NCBI GenBank assembly: GCA_901538445.1
Contig: LR594585.1
Coordinates: 1,255,500-1,319,499 of the forward strand
Length of the DNA stretch: 64,000 nt
Direction of reading: 5' to 3'
DNA from: Gemmataceae bacterium
GTDB lineage: Bacteria > Planctomycetota > Planctomycetia > Gemmatales > Gemmataceae
The position numbers and the translations under genes were made by a program. The notes under the pieces were generated by a model. The model did no database searches. It worked only from the letters and a program-made list of their open reading frames with translations, and was not told the origin of the DNA. Positions 7,643-16,093 of the stretch are shown piece after piece (the first letter of the stretch is position 1; each line of letters opens with the position of its first letter).

Positions 7643-8074
7643 TCACTCGCCCCGGTCGGCCCAGGCGCGGTTGGCGTCGGCGACGAGGTCGCGGCACTGG
7701 CGCTCCAGGATACGCAGCCGCACGCCGGGCACGCGGGCGAACGTGAACTCAAGGTACGTGAACCCGAACCACCCCTTTACGACCTGCGCGGAGACGTCGG
7801 CCCACGGGATGAACAGCGGCGGGTGGCCCGGGCGGAAGGGGAAGAACACGCCGAGGTACAACCCGTCGGCGTTCGTGCCGAGGGTCGCGCACCCGTTGTA
7901 GTTCGCGGAGTTGAGGCGGAAGCTCCGGCCCCGCCGCCACTTCCCGGCGAACGGGGCGGCCGGGCGGTACGCGCGGGAGAGCGCCCACCAGCCCGAGCCG
8001 AGGCTGACGATGTGGCAGACGACGACCCAGAACGCGACGAACCCCAGCGGTATGAGTGCCCCGAAGCCCGCCAC
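7643..8074 (-). CDS. Hypothetical membrane protein
   Basis: A 143-residue protein with one N-terminal membrane segment (IPLGFVAFWVVVCHIVS), then a soluble beta-rich domain (GTNADGLYLGVFFPFRPGHP, LFIPWADVSAQ). The start is GTG at 8074, four bases after the fabF stop, so it probably rides on the fab transcript. The pattern recalls small single-pass proteins of planctomycetes with a bacterial PH-like domain, but I cannot assign a family. Confidence 0.65.
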   Translation of the reverse strand: MAGFGALIPLGFVAFWVVVCHIVSLGSGWWALSRAYRPAAPFAGKWRRGRSFRLNSANYNGCATLGTNADGLYLGVFFPFRPGHPPLFIPWADVSAQVVKGWFGFTYLEFTFARVPGVRLRILERQCRDLVADANRAWADRGE

Positions 8075-8078
8075 GGCG

Positions 8079-9335
8079 TCAGACCGCCCCGAGGGCCAGC
8101 GAGCAGTTGTGCCCGCCGAAGCCGAAGCTGTTGGACAGCACCTTGCGGACGCGGACCTCGCGGGCCGTGTTCGGGATGTAGTCGAGGTCGCACCCGGCCT
8201 CGACGTCCTGGTTGCGGAGGTTGATCGTCGGGTGCAGCACGCCGTAGCGGAGGCTCAGGGCGCACGCGATGGCCTCGACGCCGCCGCTGGCCCCGAGCAG
8301 GTGGCCGACCATGCTCTTCGTGCTGGAGATCATGAGCTTCTTGGCGTGGTCGCCGAACACGGCCTTCACGGCCTTGGTCTCGGCCACGTCGCCCAGGCCG
8401 GTGCTGGTGCCGTGCGCGTTGATGTACTGCACGTCGGGCAGGTTCCACCCGGCGTCGCGGGCGGCCGCCCGCATGGCCTCGGCCGCGCCGCTGCCGTCCT
8501 CGTGCGGGGCGGTGATGTGGTAGGCGTCGGCCGTGTTGCCCGACCCGCACACCTCGGCGTAGATCGACGCGCCGCGGGCCTTGGCGTGCTCGTACTCTTC
8601 GAGGACCAGCACGCCGGCCCCCTCGCTGAGCACGAACCCGTCGCGGTCCTTGTCGAACGGGCGGCTGGCGAGTTCGGGGGCGTCGTTCCGCTCGGAGAGG
8701 GCGCGGCAGGCGATGAACCCGCCCAGGCCCAGGGGCGTGATCGCGGCCTCGCTGCCGCCGGTGACCATGACGTCGGCCTGGCCGCTGCGGATCGCGGCGA
8801 GCGAGTCGCCGATCGCGTGGGCGGCCGACGAGCAGGCGGTGGCGACGGTGGTGTTGGGGCCGCGGAGCCCGAACTTGATCGAGATGTTGCCGCTGGCGGC
8901 GTTGGCGATCATCTTCGGGATGAGGAACGGCCCGAGGCGGCCCGGCCCGCGCTCCGCGAGGGTCTTGGCCCCGTCCTCGAGTTCGCTCAGCCCGCCGATG
9001 CCGCTGCCGAGGACGCAGCCGCACCGGAACGCGTCTTCCTTGGCGAAGTCGAGCCCGCTGTCGCGGACCGCCTCCGCGGCGGCGACGATGGCGAACAGGG
9101 TGAACCGGTCCGACCGGCGGGCGTCGCGCGGGTCCACCGCGACGGCCGGGTCGAACTTCTTCACCTCGCCGCCGAACTTCACCTTGAAGGCGGCGGTGTC
9201 GAACAGGGTGATCGGCGCGATGCCGCTCTGGCCGGCGAGCAGCGCCCGCCAGTAGGTCGGCACGTTCAGCCCGAGCGGGTTCACGGTCCCCAGCCCGGTG
9301 ATCACCGCCCGGCGGCGTGTCATGGGAGTGGTCAC
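8079..9335 (-). CDS. fabF: Beta-ketoacyl-ACP synthase II (FabF)
   Basis: A 418-residue condensing enzyme that elongates acyl-ACP with malonyl-ACP. The active-site Cys is in VATACSSAAHAIGDS (Cys168). The two histidines are in YINAHGTSTGLGD and SMVGHLLGASGG, and the C-terminal NSFGFGGHN loop is present. It starts with GTG directly after the acpP stop. An internal ATG four codons on is equally possible. The acpP-fabF order is the classic fab arrangement. Confidence 0.96.
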   Translation of the reverse strand: MTTPMTRRRAVITGLGTVNPLGLNVPTYWRALLAGQSGIAPITLFDTAAFKVKFGGEVKKFDPAVAVDPRDARRSDRFTLFAIVAAAEAVRDSGLDFAKEDAFRCGCVLGSGIGGLSELEDGAKTLAERGPGRLGPFLIPKMIANAASGNISIKFGLRGPNTTVATACSSAAHAIGDSLAAIRSGQADVMVTGGSEAAITPLGLGGFIACRALSERNDAPELASRPFDKDRDGFVLSEGAGVLVLEEYEHAKARGASIYAEVCGSGNTADAYHITAPHEDGSGAAEAMRAAARDAGWNLPDVQYINAHGTSTGLGDVAETKAVKAVFGDHAKKLMISSTKSMVGHLLGASGGVEAIACALSLRYGVLHPTINLRNQDVEAGCDLDYIPNTAREVRVRKVLSNSFGFGGHNCSLALGAV

Positions 9336-9584
9336 TTACTGCTTGCCCTTGTCCCCGATCGCCTTCTCGATGAAGTCCACCGCCTCGCCGACGGTCTTGA
9401 TCTTCTCGGCCTGGTCGTCCGGGATCTGGATGTCGAACTCTTCCTCGAGTTCCATCACGAACTCGACGATGTCCAGCGAGTCCGCACCGATGTCCTCGAT
9501 GAACGTGGTGGACCGCTTGACCTTCTCTTTGTCGTAGGCGAAGTGGTCGCTGACGATGGCGATCACGCGTTGCTCGACGGACAC
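9336..9584 (-). CDS. acpP: Acyl carrier protein
   Basis: An 82-residue acidic four-helix carrier. The phosphopantetheine attachment serine is in DIGADSLDIVE, followed by MELEEEFDIQIPD. The frame stays open upstream for 70 codons, but the GTG at 9582-9584 is chosen because GGAGG lies 8 bases before it and the family starts here (SVEQRVIAIVSDHF). It carries the growing fatty acid between FabD, FabF and partners. It is 250 bp downstream of fabD behind a terminator-like hairpin, so it may have its own promoter. Confidence 0.96.
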   Translation of the reverse strand: MSVEQRVIAIVSDHFAYDKEKVKRSTTFIEDIGADSLDIVEFVMELEEEFDIQIPDDQAEKIKTVGEAVDFIEKAIGDKGKQ

Positions 9585-9796
9585 TGCTCGGCCCTCCGGA
9601 CGGTGGCGGTGCGGTGGCACCGGTGGGCCACCGCGGGTCCCGCGGCCCGGGTCGGCTCCGACCGACCCCGCGGCGCTACTACTGGTATACGGCTCGCACG
9701 CCCGGGCTGGGAGTCCGGGGGTGGGGGTGGCACTCGACTCGCTTACGACCCTGGGGCAGACTTTACTGACGGGCGGCGGAAAAGGAAAGGCCACAG

Positions 9797-9813
9797 GGCC
9801 GCGCGACGCGGCC
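9797..9813 (-). terminator. Hairpin with pyrimidine/T-rich tail after fabD
   Basis: A 7-bp GGCCGCG/CGCGGCC stem lies 22 bp past the fabD stop. On the minus strand it is followed by a T-rich CCTTTCCTTTT within 20 bases. It probably reduces fabD to acpP read-through. The remaining 9585-9796 holds nothing else I can support. Confidence 0.45.
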
Positions 9814-9834
9814 GATTGGCGATTTACCCGCCGC

Positions 9835-10971
9835 TCACGCCGTGACGTTCCGGACGTCGGCCTTCCGGTTCACCCGCTTCAGCAGGCCCGCCAGCACCCG
9901 CCCCGGCCCGATCTCGTAGAACCGCTCCACGCCCTCGGCCAGCAGGGCCCGCACCGTCCCCTCCCACTGCACCGGCGAGAGCACCTGCCGCACGAGCAGG
10001 CCGCGGATCTCGGCCGGGTCGGTGTGCGGCCGCGCGTCCACGTTCGACCACACCGGCACGGCCGGCGGGTTGAGCGCGACCCCCGCGAGTGCGGCGGCGA
10101 GCTTCTCGTCGGCCGGCTTCATCAGGTGCGTGTGGAACGCGCCGGCGACCGCGAGCCGCACGGTGCGGATGCCGCCCTTGTCCACCGCGAGCTGCTCGAC
10201 CCGCTCGACGGCGGGGAGCGAGCCGGAGAGAACCGTGTTCCCGGGGCACAGGTAGTTCGCGATCTCGAGGGTGCCCGCGGACCGGGCCTCGGCGACCAGC
10301 GCCTCGACGTCCGGGATCTCCAACCCCAGCACGCTGACCATGCCCGACGGGTTGGCCTCGGCCGCGTCCTGCATCGCCCGGCCGCGGGCCTGGACGACCC
10401 TCAGGCCGTCGTCGAAGCTCATGGCCCCGGCAAACACGAGGGCGGTGTACTCGCCGAGGCTGAGCCCGGCGGTCGCGACCACGCCCGCGGCCGCGTCCGG
10501 CTCGGCGGTCTTGAGCTGTTCGAGGGCCGCGAGGCTGGCGACGAAGATGGCCGGCTGGCTGACGTCGGTGGCGTTGAGCCGGTCGGCCGGCCCGTTCACG
10601 CAGACGCCGAGCAGGTCGTACCCGAGGACCTCCGCGGCGCGGTCGAACAGGGCCTTGGCAGCGGGGACCGTCGCGCACAGCGGCCCGGCCATCCCGACCG
10701 TCTGCGCGCCCTGACCGGGGAAGAGGAACGCGGTGCGAATCTTGGCCCCTGCTTGTTTCGGGGCGGGGGCGGCCGACGGTTCCACCGTTGGGGACACTGT
10801 CTTCTCCGGGTTGTTCGTTGCGGCGACACCCAACCGGGGGCCGGCGGGGGTCAGATCGACGAGCGGGGGCAGCGACCGACCGATCGCCAGTGCGTTCTCG
10901 CCCTCGACCACGCCGCCGGCGATGTACGTGACCGGGTCGGGCGGCCCGCCCTGTTTGCGACGACGGCTCAT
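9835..10971 (-). CDS. fabD: Malonyl-CoA:ACP transacylase (FabD) with N-terminal extension
   Basis: A 378-residue protein that loads malonate from CoA onto ACP. The core starts at residue about 79 (FLFPGQGAQ), with the nucleophile elbow GLSLGEYTAL (Ser171), the malonate-binding and catalytic residues around AGAFHTHLM, and VWSNVDARPH. The first 78 residues are proline/alanine-rich low-complexity sequence absent from typical FabD (about 310 residues). Starting at ATG 10971 is supported by GAGGG just upstream and by the ATGA overlap with the preceding gene. A downstream alternative start cannot be excluded. Confidence 0.93.
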   Translation of the reverse strand: MSRRRKQGGPPDPVTYIAGGVVEGENALAIGRSLPPLVDLTPAGPRLGVAATNNPEKTVSPTVEPSAAPAPKQAGAKIRTAFLFPGQGAQTVGMAGPLCATVPAAKALFDRAAEVLGYDLLGVCVNGPADRLNATDVSQPAIFVASLAALEQLKTAEPDAAAGVVATAGLSLGEYTALVFAGAMSFDDGLRVVQARGRAMQDAAEANPSGMVSVLGLEIPDVEALVAEARSAGTLEIANYLCPGNTVLSGSLPAVERVEQLAVDKGGIRTVRLAVAGAFHTHLMKPADEKLAAALAGVALNPPAVPVWSNVDARPHTDPAEIRGLLVRQVLSPVQWEGTVRALLAEGVERFYEIGPGRVLAGLLKRVNRKADVRNVTA

Positions 10972-11414
10972 GCGGCCCTCGCGATGCGGAGGTAATCGAC
11001 GCCGAGAACCCGCCAGGTCGAGCGACCGTTCCACCTTCGGCGGACCCGCCTCAGTACCCGGACGGCGTAAGTCCCTTCGCCGGGAACGAGGACGTTGAGC
11101 AGCTTGAACCCCTTGTCGAGGATCACCGATCCGCGGACGCCCGCCGCGGCGAGGTCGAACCGGCGGAGGTAGACGAGGTCGCGGGTGGTGCCGTCCGGGT
11201 TTAACCGGGCGACGGTGACGCGGACGCACCCGGGAGCCCCGTCGGTGCCGAAGAACCGCACGAACAGTTCGAGTTTACCAACGGTGCGAGGGAACTCGGT
11301 GTCGGCGGGAACGGTGCGAAAGTAGTCCACGCCCAGCAGGTCGGACGTCGGGTTCGGGCCGTACTGCCGGGTCGTCGCGTTGACCACGCACAGTTGGACG
11401 CGGAGCCGGCCCAT
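10968..11414 (-). CDS. Hypothetical protein between plsX and fabD
   Basis: A 148-residue beta-rich protein (LRVQLCVVNATTRQYGPNP, VGKLELFVRFFG, GEGTYAVRVLRR) with no signal peptide. It probably adopts a C2- or sandwich-like fold, but no family is recognised. It begins 26 bp after plsX. Its TGA overlaps the fabD ATG (ATGA), so translation is probably coupled. Such tight placement in a lipid operon hints at a role in, or shared expression with, fatty acid synthesis. Confidence 0.7.
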   Translation of the reverse strand: MGRLRVQLCVVNATTRQYGPNPTSDLLGVDYFRTVPADTEFPRTVGKLELFVRFFGTDGAPGCVRVTVARLNPDGTTRDLVYLRRFDLAAAGVRGSVILDKGFKLLNVLVPGEGTYAVRVLRRVRRRWNGRSTWRVLGVDYLRIARAA

Positions 11415-11440
11415 ACCCGCCCACCCCCGGCCCGCGGGCC

Positions 11441-12445
11441 TCACTCGTCGGCCGGGAGCGCCCCGATCTCGGCGACGATGGCCTCGTTCACCTTCTCGCG
11501 GACCTCGCGGGCGGCGACGCCGAGCGCGTTGGCGATGGCCCGCTCCTTGGAGCTGCCGTGGCAGATGATGCACACGCCGTCCACGCCCAGCAGCGGCGCG
11601 CCGCCGAACGCGCTGTAGTGGTACCGGCCCATGAGGCCCTTCAGCGCGGCCCCGCCCTTGTCCTTTTCCGCGTCCAGCGCCCCGACGACCTCCTGGTTCA
11701 CCAGGTTCAGGACGAACTCGAACACGCCCTCGCACAGCTTCAGGACGACGTTGCCGGTGAACCCGTCGGTGACGATGACGTCCACCGTGCCGCGGTGGAT
11801 GTCGCGGCCCTCGACGTTGCCGACGAACTGCTCCCGGAGCGGCCCGCTGCGGAACAGGTCGAACGTCTTCTGGACGAGCTCGTGGCCCTTGCCCTCCTCC
11901 TCGCCGACGTTCATCAGGCCGATCTTCGGCTGCTCGATCCCGAGGATCTTGCGGGCGAAGACGGAGCCCATGACCCCGTACTCGAGGAGGTGCCGGGGCT
12001 TGGGGAACACGTTCGCGCCGACGTCCACGATGATGCACCGGCCGCGGGCCGTCGGCATGACGGTGGCGATCCCGGGCTTCTGGACGCACTTCAGGAACTT
12101 GCGGGTCTTGGCGGCCCCGGCGACGACGGCCCCGGTGTTGCCGGCGCTGACGAGGCCGTCCACGGCCCCCTCGGCGAGCAACTGCCAGCACCGGAAGATG
12201 CTCGCGTCGGGCTTCTTGCGGAGCGCCTCGACCGGCTTCTCCTTCATGTCCACGGCGACGGGCGCGTGGACGACCTCGACCCGCTCCCGGGGGACGGTCG
12301 CGGCCGCGAGGAGGGACTCGATCTGGCCCTGGTCGCCGACCAGAACGGCGGTGAGGTCGGGGTTGGTGTTGACGGCGAGGACCGCACCGGCCACGTTCGG
12401 GCCGGCCCCGTTGTCCCCGCCCAGTACGTCGAGCGCGAGCCGCAT
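11441..12445 (-). CDS. plsX: Phosphate acyltransferase PlsX
   Basis: A 334-residue enzyme that converts acyl-ACP to acyl-phosphate, feeding PlsY in phospholipid synthesis. Family signatures are MRLALDVLGGDNGAGPNV at the N-terminus, GLVSAGNTGAVVAG, DVGANVFPKPRHLLEY, NVGEEEGKG and IVTDGFTGNVVLKLCEG. It lies 7 bp after rpmF. The rpmF-plsX-fab order is conserved across bacteria. Confidence 0.96.
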   Translation of the reverse strand: MRLALDVLGGDNGAGPNVAGAVLAVNTNPDLTAVLVGDQGQIESLLAAATVPRERVEVVHAPVAVDMKEKPVEALRKKPDASIFRCWQLLAEGAVDGLVSAGNTGAVVAGAAKTRKFLKCVQKPGIATVMPTARGRCIIVDVGANVFPKPRHLLEYGVMGSVFARKILGIEQPKIGLMNVGEEEGKGHELVQKTFDLFRSGPLREQFVGNVEGRDIHRGTVDVIVTDGFTGNVVLKLCEGVFEFVLNLVNQEVVGALDAEKDKGGAALKGLMGRYHYSAFGGAPLLGVDGVCIICHGSSKERAIANALGVAAREVREKVNEAIVAEIGALPADE

Positions 12446-12452
12446 TGGCTTC

Positions 12453-12644
12453 TCACTTCTTCTTGTCGTCGTCCTTCACGACCGCGTCGCGGCCCTGGTA
12501 GAACCCGCACTCGGAGCACACGCGGTGCGGGAGCACCGGCTCGTTGCACCGGGGGCAGAACTGGACCTGGACCGGGGTCAGGTGGTGGTGGCTGCGGCGG
12601 GTGCCCTGCCGGGAGTGGGAGGTGCGCCTCTTGGGAACTGCCAT
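12453..12644 (-). CDS. rpmF: 50S ribosomal protein L32
   Basis: A 63-residue L32 beginning MAVPKRRTSHSRQGTRRSHH. It has a four-cysteine zinc ribbon (CPRCN and CSECG) and a lysine-rich tail, so this is the zinc-binding (C+) form. It is the first gene of the lipid operon. A sigma-70-type promoter precedes it. Confidence 0.97.
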   Translation of the reverse strand: MAVPKRRTSHSRQGTRRSHHHLTPVQVQFCPRCNEPVLPHRVCSECGFYQGRDAVVKDDDKKK

Positions 12645-12686
12645 CTCGGTTCTCTCGAACAGACCAAAGGTCGGAGCAAGACGATC

Positions 12687-12715
12687 ATGCTAGGACCGCC
12701 GCCCGCCCCCGTCAA
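12687..12715 (-). promoter_or_regulatory. Sigma-70-like promoter of the rpmF-plsX-fab operon
   Basis: On the minus strand TTGACG (12710-12715) and TAGCAT (12687-12692) are separated by exactly 17 bp, 43 bp before the rpmF start. This is one of the clearest promoter matches in the window. Confidence 0.65.
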
Positions 12716-12834
12716 GGAACCCGCGTGGCCGCGGCCGCGTGCCGTCCGTTCTGCCGGGGCGTATCGTGAAGGGTAAGGTACGCCCCCGCCCGGTAACGGA
12801 CAGCCCGCCCCGGGGTTCTCGCACGGACCGATGC

Positions 12835-13344
12835 ATGGACCACCTCTGGGCACCGTGGCGGATGTCGTACATCACCGCCCCGAAGGACACGTCGGCCGCG
12901 CCCCGAACCGGCCCGGACTGCTTCATGTGCCGGGCGGTCGCGGCCGAACCGGGCACCGACCGCGAGAACCTGCTCGTCCACCGCACCGACCTGTCGGTCG
13001 TGGTGCTGAACCGCTACCCGTACAATAACGGGCACCTACTCGTGTGCCCCCGGGCCCACAAGGGCCGGCTCGACGAGTTGACCACCGACGAACTGCTCGA
13101 CCTGCAACTCGTCGCCCGCCGCATGATCGGGATCCTCGAGAAGCGGATGCGGCCCGACGGGTTCAACGTGGGGTTGAACCTCGGGGCGGCCGCCGGCGCG
13201 GGGCTCCCCGGGCACCTGCACTGGCACGTCGTCCCGCGGTGGAACGGCGACGCCAACTTCATGGCCGTCACCGGCGACACGCGGGTGATCTCGCAGTCCC
13301 TCGACGCGCTGTTCGAGTTGGTGACCGAGGAACTGAAGGAGTAA
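12835..13344 (+). CDS. HIT family hydrolase (Ap4A-type)
   Basis: A 169-residue histidine-triad protein. The start MDHLWAPWRMSYI, a CFMC pair (possible zinc site with downstream His), NRYPYNNGHLLVCP and the triad GHLHWHVVPRW place it in the Ap4A-phosphorylase-like branch that hydrolyses dinucleoside polyphosphates or nucleotidyl conjugates. An upstream in-frame extension to 12739 is unlikely because homologues start at MDHLWAPWR. It is divergent from the rpmF operon. Confidence 0.9.
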   Translation: MDHLWAPWRMSYITAPKDTSAAPRTGPDCFMCRAVAAEPGTDRENLLVHRTDLSVVVLNRYPYNNGHLLVCPRAHKGRLDELTTDELLDLQLVARRMIGILEKRMRPDGFNVGLNLGAAAGAGLPGHLHWHVVPRWNGDANFMAVTGDTRVISQSLDALFELVTEELKE

Positions 13345-13347
13345 AAC

Positions 13348-13373
13348 GGCCCGCGGATCGCGACCCGCGGGCC
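13348..13373 (+). terminator. Short hairpin between HIT gene and dgt
   Basis: A 9-bp perfect stem GGCCCGCGG/CCGCGGGCC with an 8-base loop lies immediately after the HIT stop and 11 bp before the dgt start. It has no U tract. It could be a weak terminator or a structure in the dgt leader. Confidence 0.4.
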
Positions 13374-13383
13374 TGGGTGTCAA

Positions 13384-14607
13384 ATGGCGAAATCTCCGCT
13401 CTCCGTGGCCGACTGGCAGGCGTTCGAGGACGGCTGGCTGGCCCCGTACGCGATGCCGTCGCGTGCGAGCCGCGGTCGGCGGCACCTGGAACCCGGCCAC
13501 GAGTTCCGCTCGCTCTACCAGCGGGACCGCGAGCGGATCGTCCACTGCACCGCGTTCCGCCGCATGACCGGCAAGACGCAGGTGCTCGTCGCCAGCGTCA
13601 ACGACCACCACCGCACCCGGCTCACGCACACGCTCGAGGTCACGCAGATCGCCCGCACCGTCGCCCGGCGGCTGCGGCTCAACGAGGACCTCACCGAGGC
13701 GATCGCGCTGGCGCACGACATCGGCCACCCCCCGTTCGGCCACGCCGGCGAGGACGCCCTCGACCTGTGCCTCAAGGACCACGGCGGGTTCGACCACAAC
13801 CTGTTCGGGCTCCGGCGGGTGGACGAGCTGGAGGAGCGGTACCCGCAGTTCCCCGGGCTGAACCTGTCGTTCGAGGTGCGCGAGGCGTTCGTCCAGCACA
13901 GCGGCCGCGACGACGCCCCGGAGTGCGCCGAGTTCCGCGGGGCCGGCGGCCCGCTGCTCGAGGCCCAGGTCGCGGACACGGTCGATTCGCTCGCCTACGA
14001 CACGCACGACACCGACGACGCGCTCGGCCTCGGGTTCATCACCCTCGACGACCTCGCCCGCGTCGATCTGTGGGCCGAGGCGACCCGGCGGGTCCGCGGG
14101 CACACGCCGGGGCTCGGCGGGCAGCCGCTCCGGGTCGCGGTCGTTCGCGAACTGCTCGCGTGGCAGGTCGCGGACCTGCTCGAGGAAACGACCCGGCGGC
14201 TCGAACAGTTCCGCATCCGCTCGCCCGAGGACGTGCGGGCCGCACGCGAGCCGCTCGTGGCGTTCTCGCCCCGGGTGCGGGAGCTGAAGGCCGGAATGGA
14301 GCGGTTCCTCCGCGAGCGGGTGTACCGCCACCACCGCGTCCTGAGGATGACGGCCAACGGCAAGCGGATCCTCCGGGCCCTTTTCGAAGAATACGTCCGG
14401 AGTCCGGAACTTCTCCCCGAGAAACACCTTCGAAGGTGGATCGGGGCCAGCGACGTGATCGGCCCGCCGCCCCCCGACTGGGTGACCGCCGCCCGCAACC
14501 CGCTCGGGTGCCTGGAGTCCGTGGTGGGTGACTACCTCGCCGGGATGACCGACCGGTACGCCCAACTGGAATACCGGCGTCTGTTTTTGCCATCGACTGA
14601 ACTGTAA
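13384..14607 (+). CDS. dgt: dGTP triphosphohydrolase-like HD-domain protein
   Basis: A 407-residue metal-dependent HD phosphohydrolase of the Dgt/SAMHD1 class that splits dNTPs into deoxynucleosides and triphosphate. Conserved blocks are FRRMTGKTQVL, RTRLTHTLEVTQIARTVARR (metal His), AIALAHDIGHPPFGHAGE (HD motif) and VADTVDSLAYDTHDTDDAL (late metal Asp). Type 2 dGTPase-like proteins of this length usually lack the E. coli N-terminal insertions, as here. It may be cotranscribed with the HIT gene 39 bp upstream. Confidence 0.92.
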   Translation: MAKSPLSVADWQAFEDGWLAPYAMPSRASRGRRHLEPGHEFRSLYQRDRERIVHCTAFRRMTGKTQVLVASVNDHHRTRLTHTLEVTQIARTVARRLRLNEDLTEAIALAHDIGHPPFGHAGEDALDLCLKDHGGFDHNLFGLRRVDELEERYPQFPGLNLSFEVREAFVQHSGRDDAPECAEFRGAGGPLLEAQVADTVDSLAYDTHDTDDALGLGFITLDDLARVDLWAEATRRVRGHTPGLGGQPLRVAVVRELLAWQVADLLEETTRRLEQFRIRSPEDVRAAREPLVAFSPRVRELKAGMERFLRERVYRHHRVLRMTANGKRILRALFEEYVRSPELLPEKHLRRWIGASDVIGPPPPDWVTAARNPLGCLESVVGDYLAGMTDRYAQLEYRRLFLPSTEL

Positions 14608-14833
14608 GATCAGAGATTAGGAGGTCGGCGTCAGGATTTTGGAGTCCGCAACGCGGCCCGTCCGCTCTACGGACTCGCACGACCCGACGACCGCCCGGCT
14701 CACGACCACGGCCCCGCCCGCTAAGATCCGAACAACGAACCTCGAAGCACGCGAGTCGGTCTGAGAGCGTGTGTTTCGTTCGTGCTTCGGATTCCGGATG
14801 TGCGGGCGCGGCCCCCGACCACGAGAGGCTCCC

Positions 14834-15991
14834 ATGTTACTTTGGCTGATCCGCGGGGCGTACATCGCCCTGATCGCTGGTATCGCCCTGTTCGCCGCGA
14901 CCCTGGTGATCCCCCAGGAGGGGCAGCCGGTCGGCGCGAGCGTGGTGCTGGCCCCGCTCAGCATCCTCGCCCTGGGCGGGTTCGTGCTCTTCTACGACCT
15001 GCGCGAGAAGCAGAAGCAGATGACGACCATCTCGGCCGTCTACTTCGGGATGCTCCTCGGCCTGCTCCTCGGGTTCCTGTTCTCGATGGGCCTGGAGCCG
15101 GTGTTCGAGACGGCCTTCGGGATGCCGCCGCCCATGCTGAAGTTGACCCGGGTGATGATTACCGTGGTCTGCTGCTACGTGACGGTTTCGACGCTCCTGC
15201 AGACCAAGGACGAGTTCCGGTTCATTATCCCTTATGTCGAATTTGCCAAAGAGGTGAAGGGCGGGCGGTCCCTGGTGCTCGACACGAGCGTAATCATCGA
15301 CGGCCGGGTCGCGGACGTGTGCGATACTCGACTGATCGACACGAAGCTCATCGTGCCGCGGTTCGTCCTGCAGGAGCTGCAGGCCATCGCCGACAGCTCG
15401 GACAAGCTGAAGCGGAACCGCGGGCGGCGCGGGCTGGACGTCCTGAAGCGGCTCCAGTCCAACCCGAAGATCGAGCTCCAGATGCACGACGGCAACGTCG
15501 CCGAGCTGCGGACCGGGGAGCGGATCCGCGTGGACGAGCGGCTGGTGCTGCTCGCCAAGGCGCTCAACGCCCGGGTGGTGACCAACGACTTCAACCTGAA
15601 CAAGATCGCGCAGCTCCAGGGCGTTGACGTCATCAACCTCAACGAGCTGGCCAACGCGATGAAGACGGTGGCGCTGCCGGGCGAGGGGATGACGGTCCGC
15701 ATCGTCAAGGCCGGGGACCAGCCGGGCCAGGGGGTCGGGTACCTGGAAGACGGCACGATGGTGGTGGTGGAGGCGGGCCGGGCGCTGATCGGACAGGAGG
15801 TCATGATCGTGGTCACGAGCGTCCTGCAGACGCCGGCCGGGCGGATGATCTTCGGCCGCCCGGACCAGCGCACCAGCGGGTCGCACACGCCGCTGCCCGG
15901 CGGGGTCGGGGCGGTCGCCGGCGCGCCGGGCGACTCCCGCAACTCCGCCGCCGACCCGACGCGGACGACCGAGCCGGGGGGGAAGGCCTGA
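14834..15991 (+). CDS. PIN/TRAM domain membrane protein (YacL-like)
   Basis: A 385-residue protein with four N-terminal membrane helices (residues 1-125), then a PIN nuclease domain from about 145 (VLDTSVIIDGRVADVC, with acidic residues through RVVTNDFNLNKIAQLQGV). A TRAM domain follows at about 270-335 (GQGVGYLEDGTMVVVEAG), with a disordered proline/threonine-rich tail. This is the architecture of YacL/PilT-N membrane PIN proteins, presumed membrane-bound RNases. GAGAGG precedes the ATG at 14834. A frame extension to 14771 has no support. Confidence 0.9.
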   Translation: MLLWLIRGAYIALIAGIALFAATLVIPQEGQPVGASVVLAPLSILALGGFVLFYDLREKQKQMTTISAVYFGMLLGLLLGFLFSMGLEPVFETAFGMPPPMLKLTRVMITVVCCYVTVSTLLQTKDEFRFIIPYVEFAKEVKGGRSLVLDTSVIIDGRVADVCDTRLIDTKLIVPRFVLQELQAIADSSDKLKRNRGRRGLDVLKRLQSNPKIELQMHDGNVAELRTGERIRVDERLVLLAKALNARVVTNDFNLNKIAQLQGVDVINLNELANAMKTVALPGEGMTVRIVKAGDQPGQGVGYLEDGTMVVVEAGRALIGQEVMIVVTSVLQTPAGRMIFGRPDQRTSGSHTPLPGGVGAVAGAPGDSRNSAADPTRTTEPGGKA

Positions 15992-15992
15992 G

Positions 15993-16084
15993 TTCCGAGT
16001 TTCGAGTTCAACGCTTCGAGTTGAAACCCGGAACCCGTGCCCAGGGCCGGCTCCGCTTCGAACTCGAAACGTTGAACTCGAAAC
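15993..16084. repeat. Inverted heptad repeat (word like TTTCGAG)
   Basis: The left array begins 2 bp after the PIN/TRAM stop and repeats TTCCGAG/TTTCGAG variants every 7 bp. The right array (16055-16084) is its inverse. A perfect 15-bp core pairs 15999-16013 with 16070-16084. The right arm ends 9 bp before the next start codon. Confidence 0.8.
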
Positions 16085-16093
16085 GGGGTTTCT

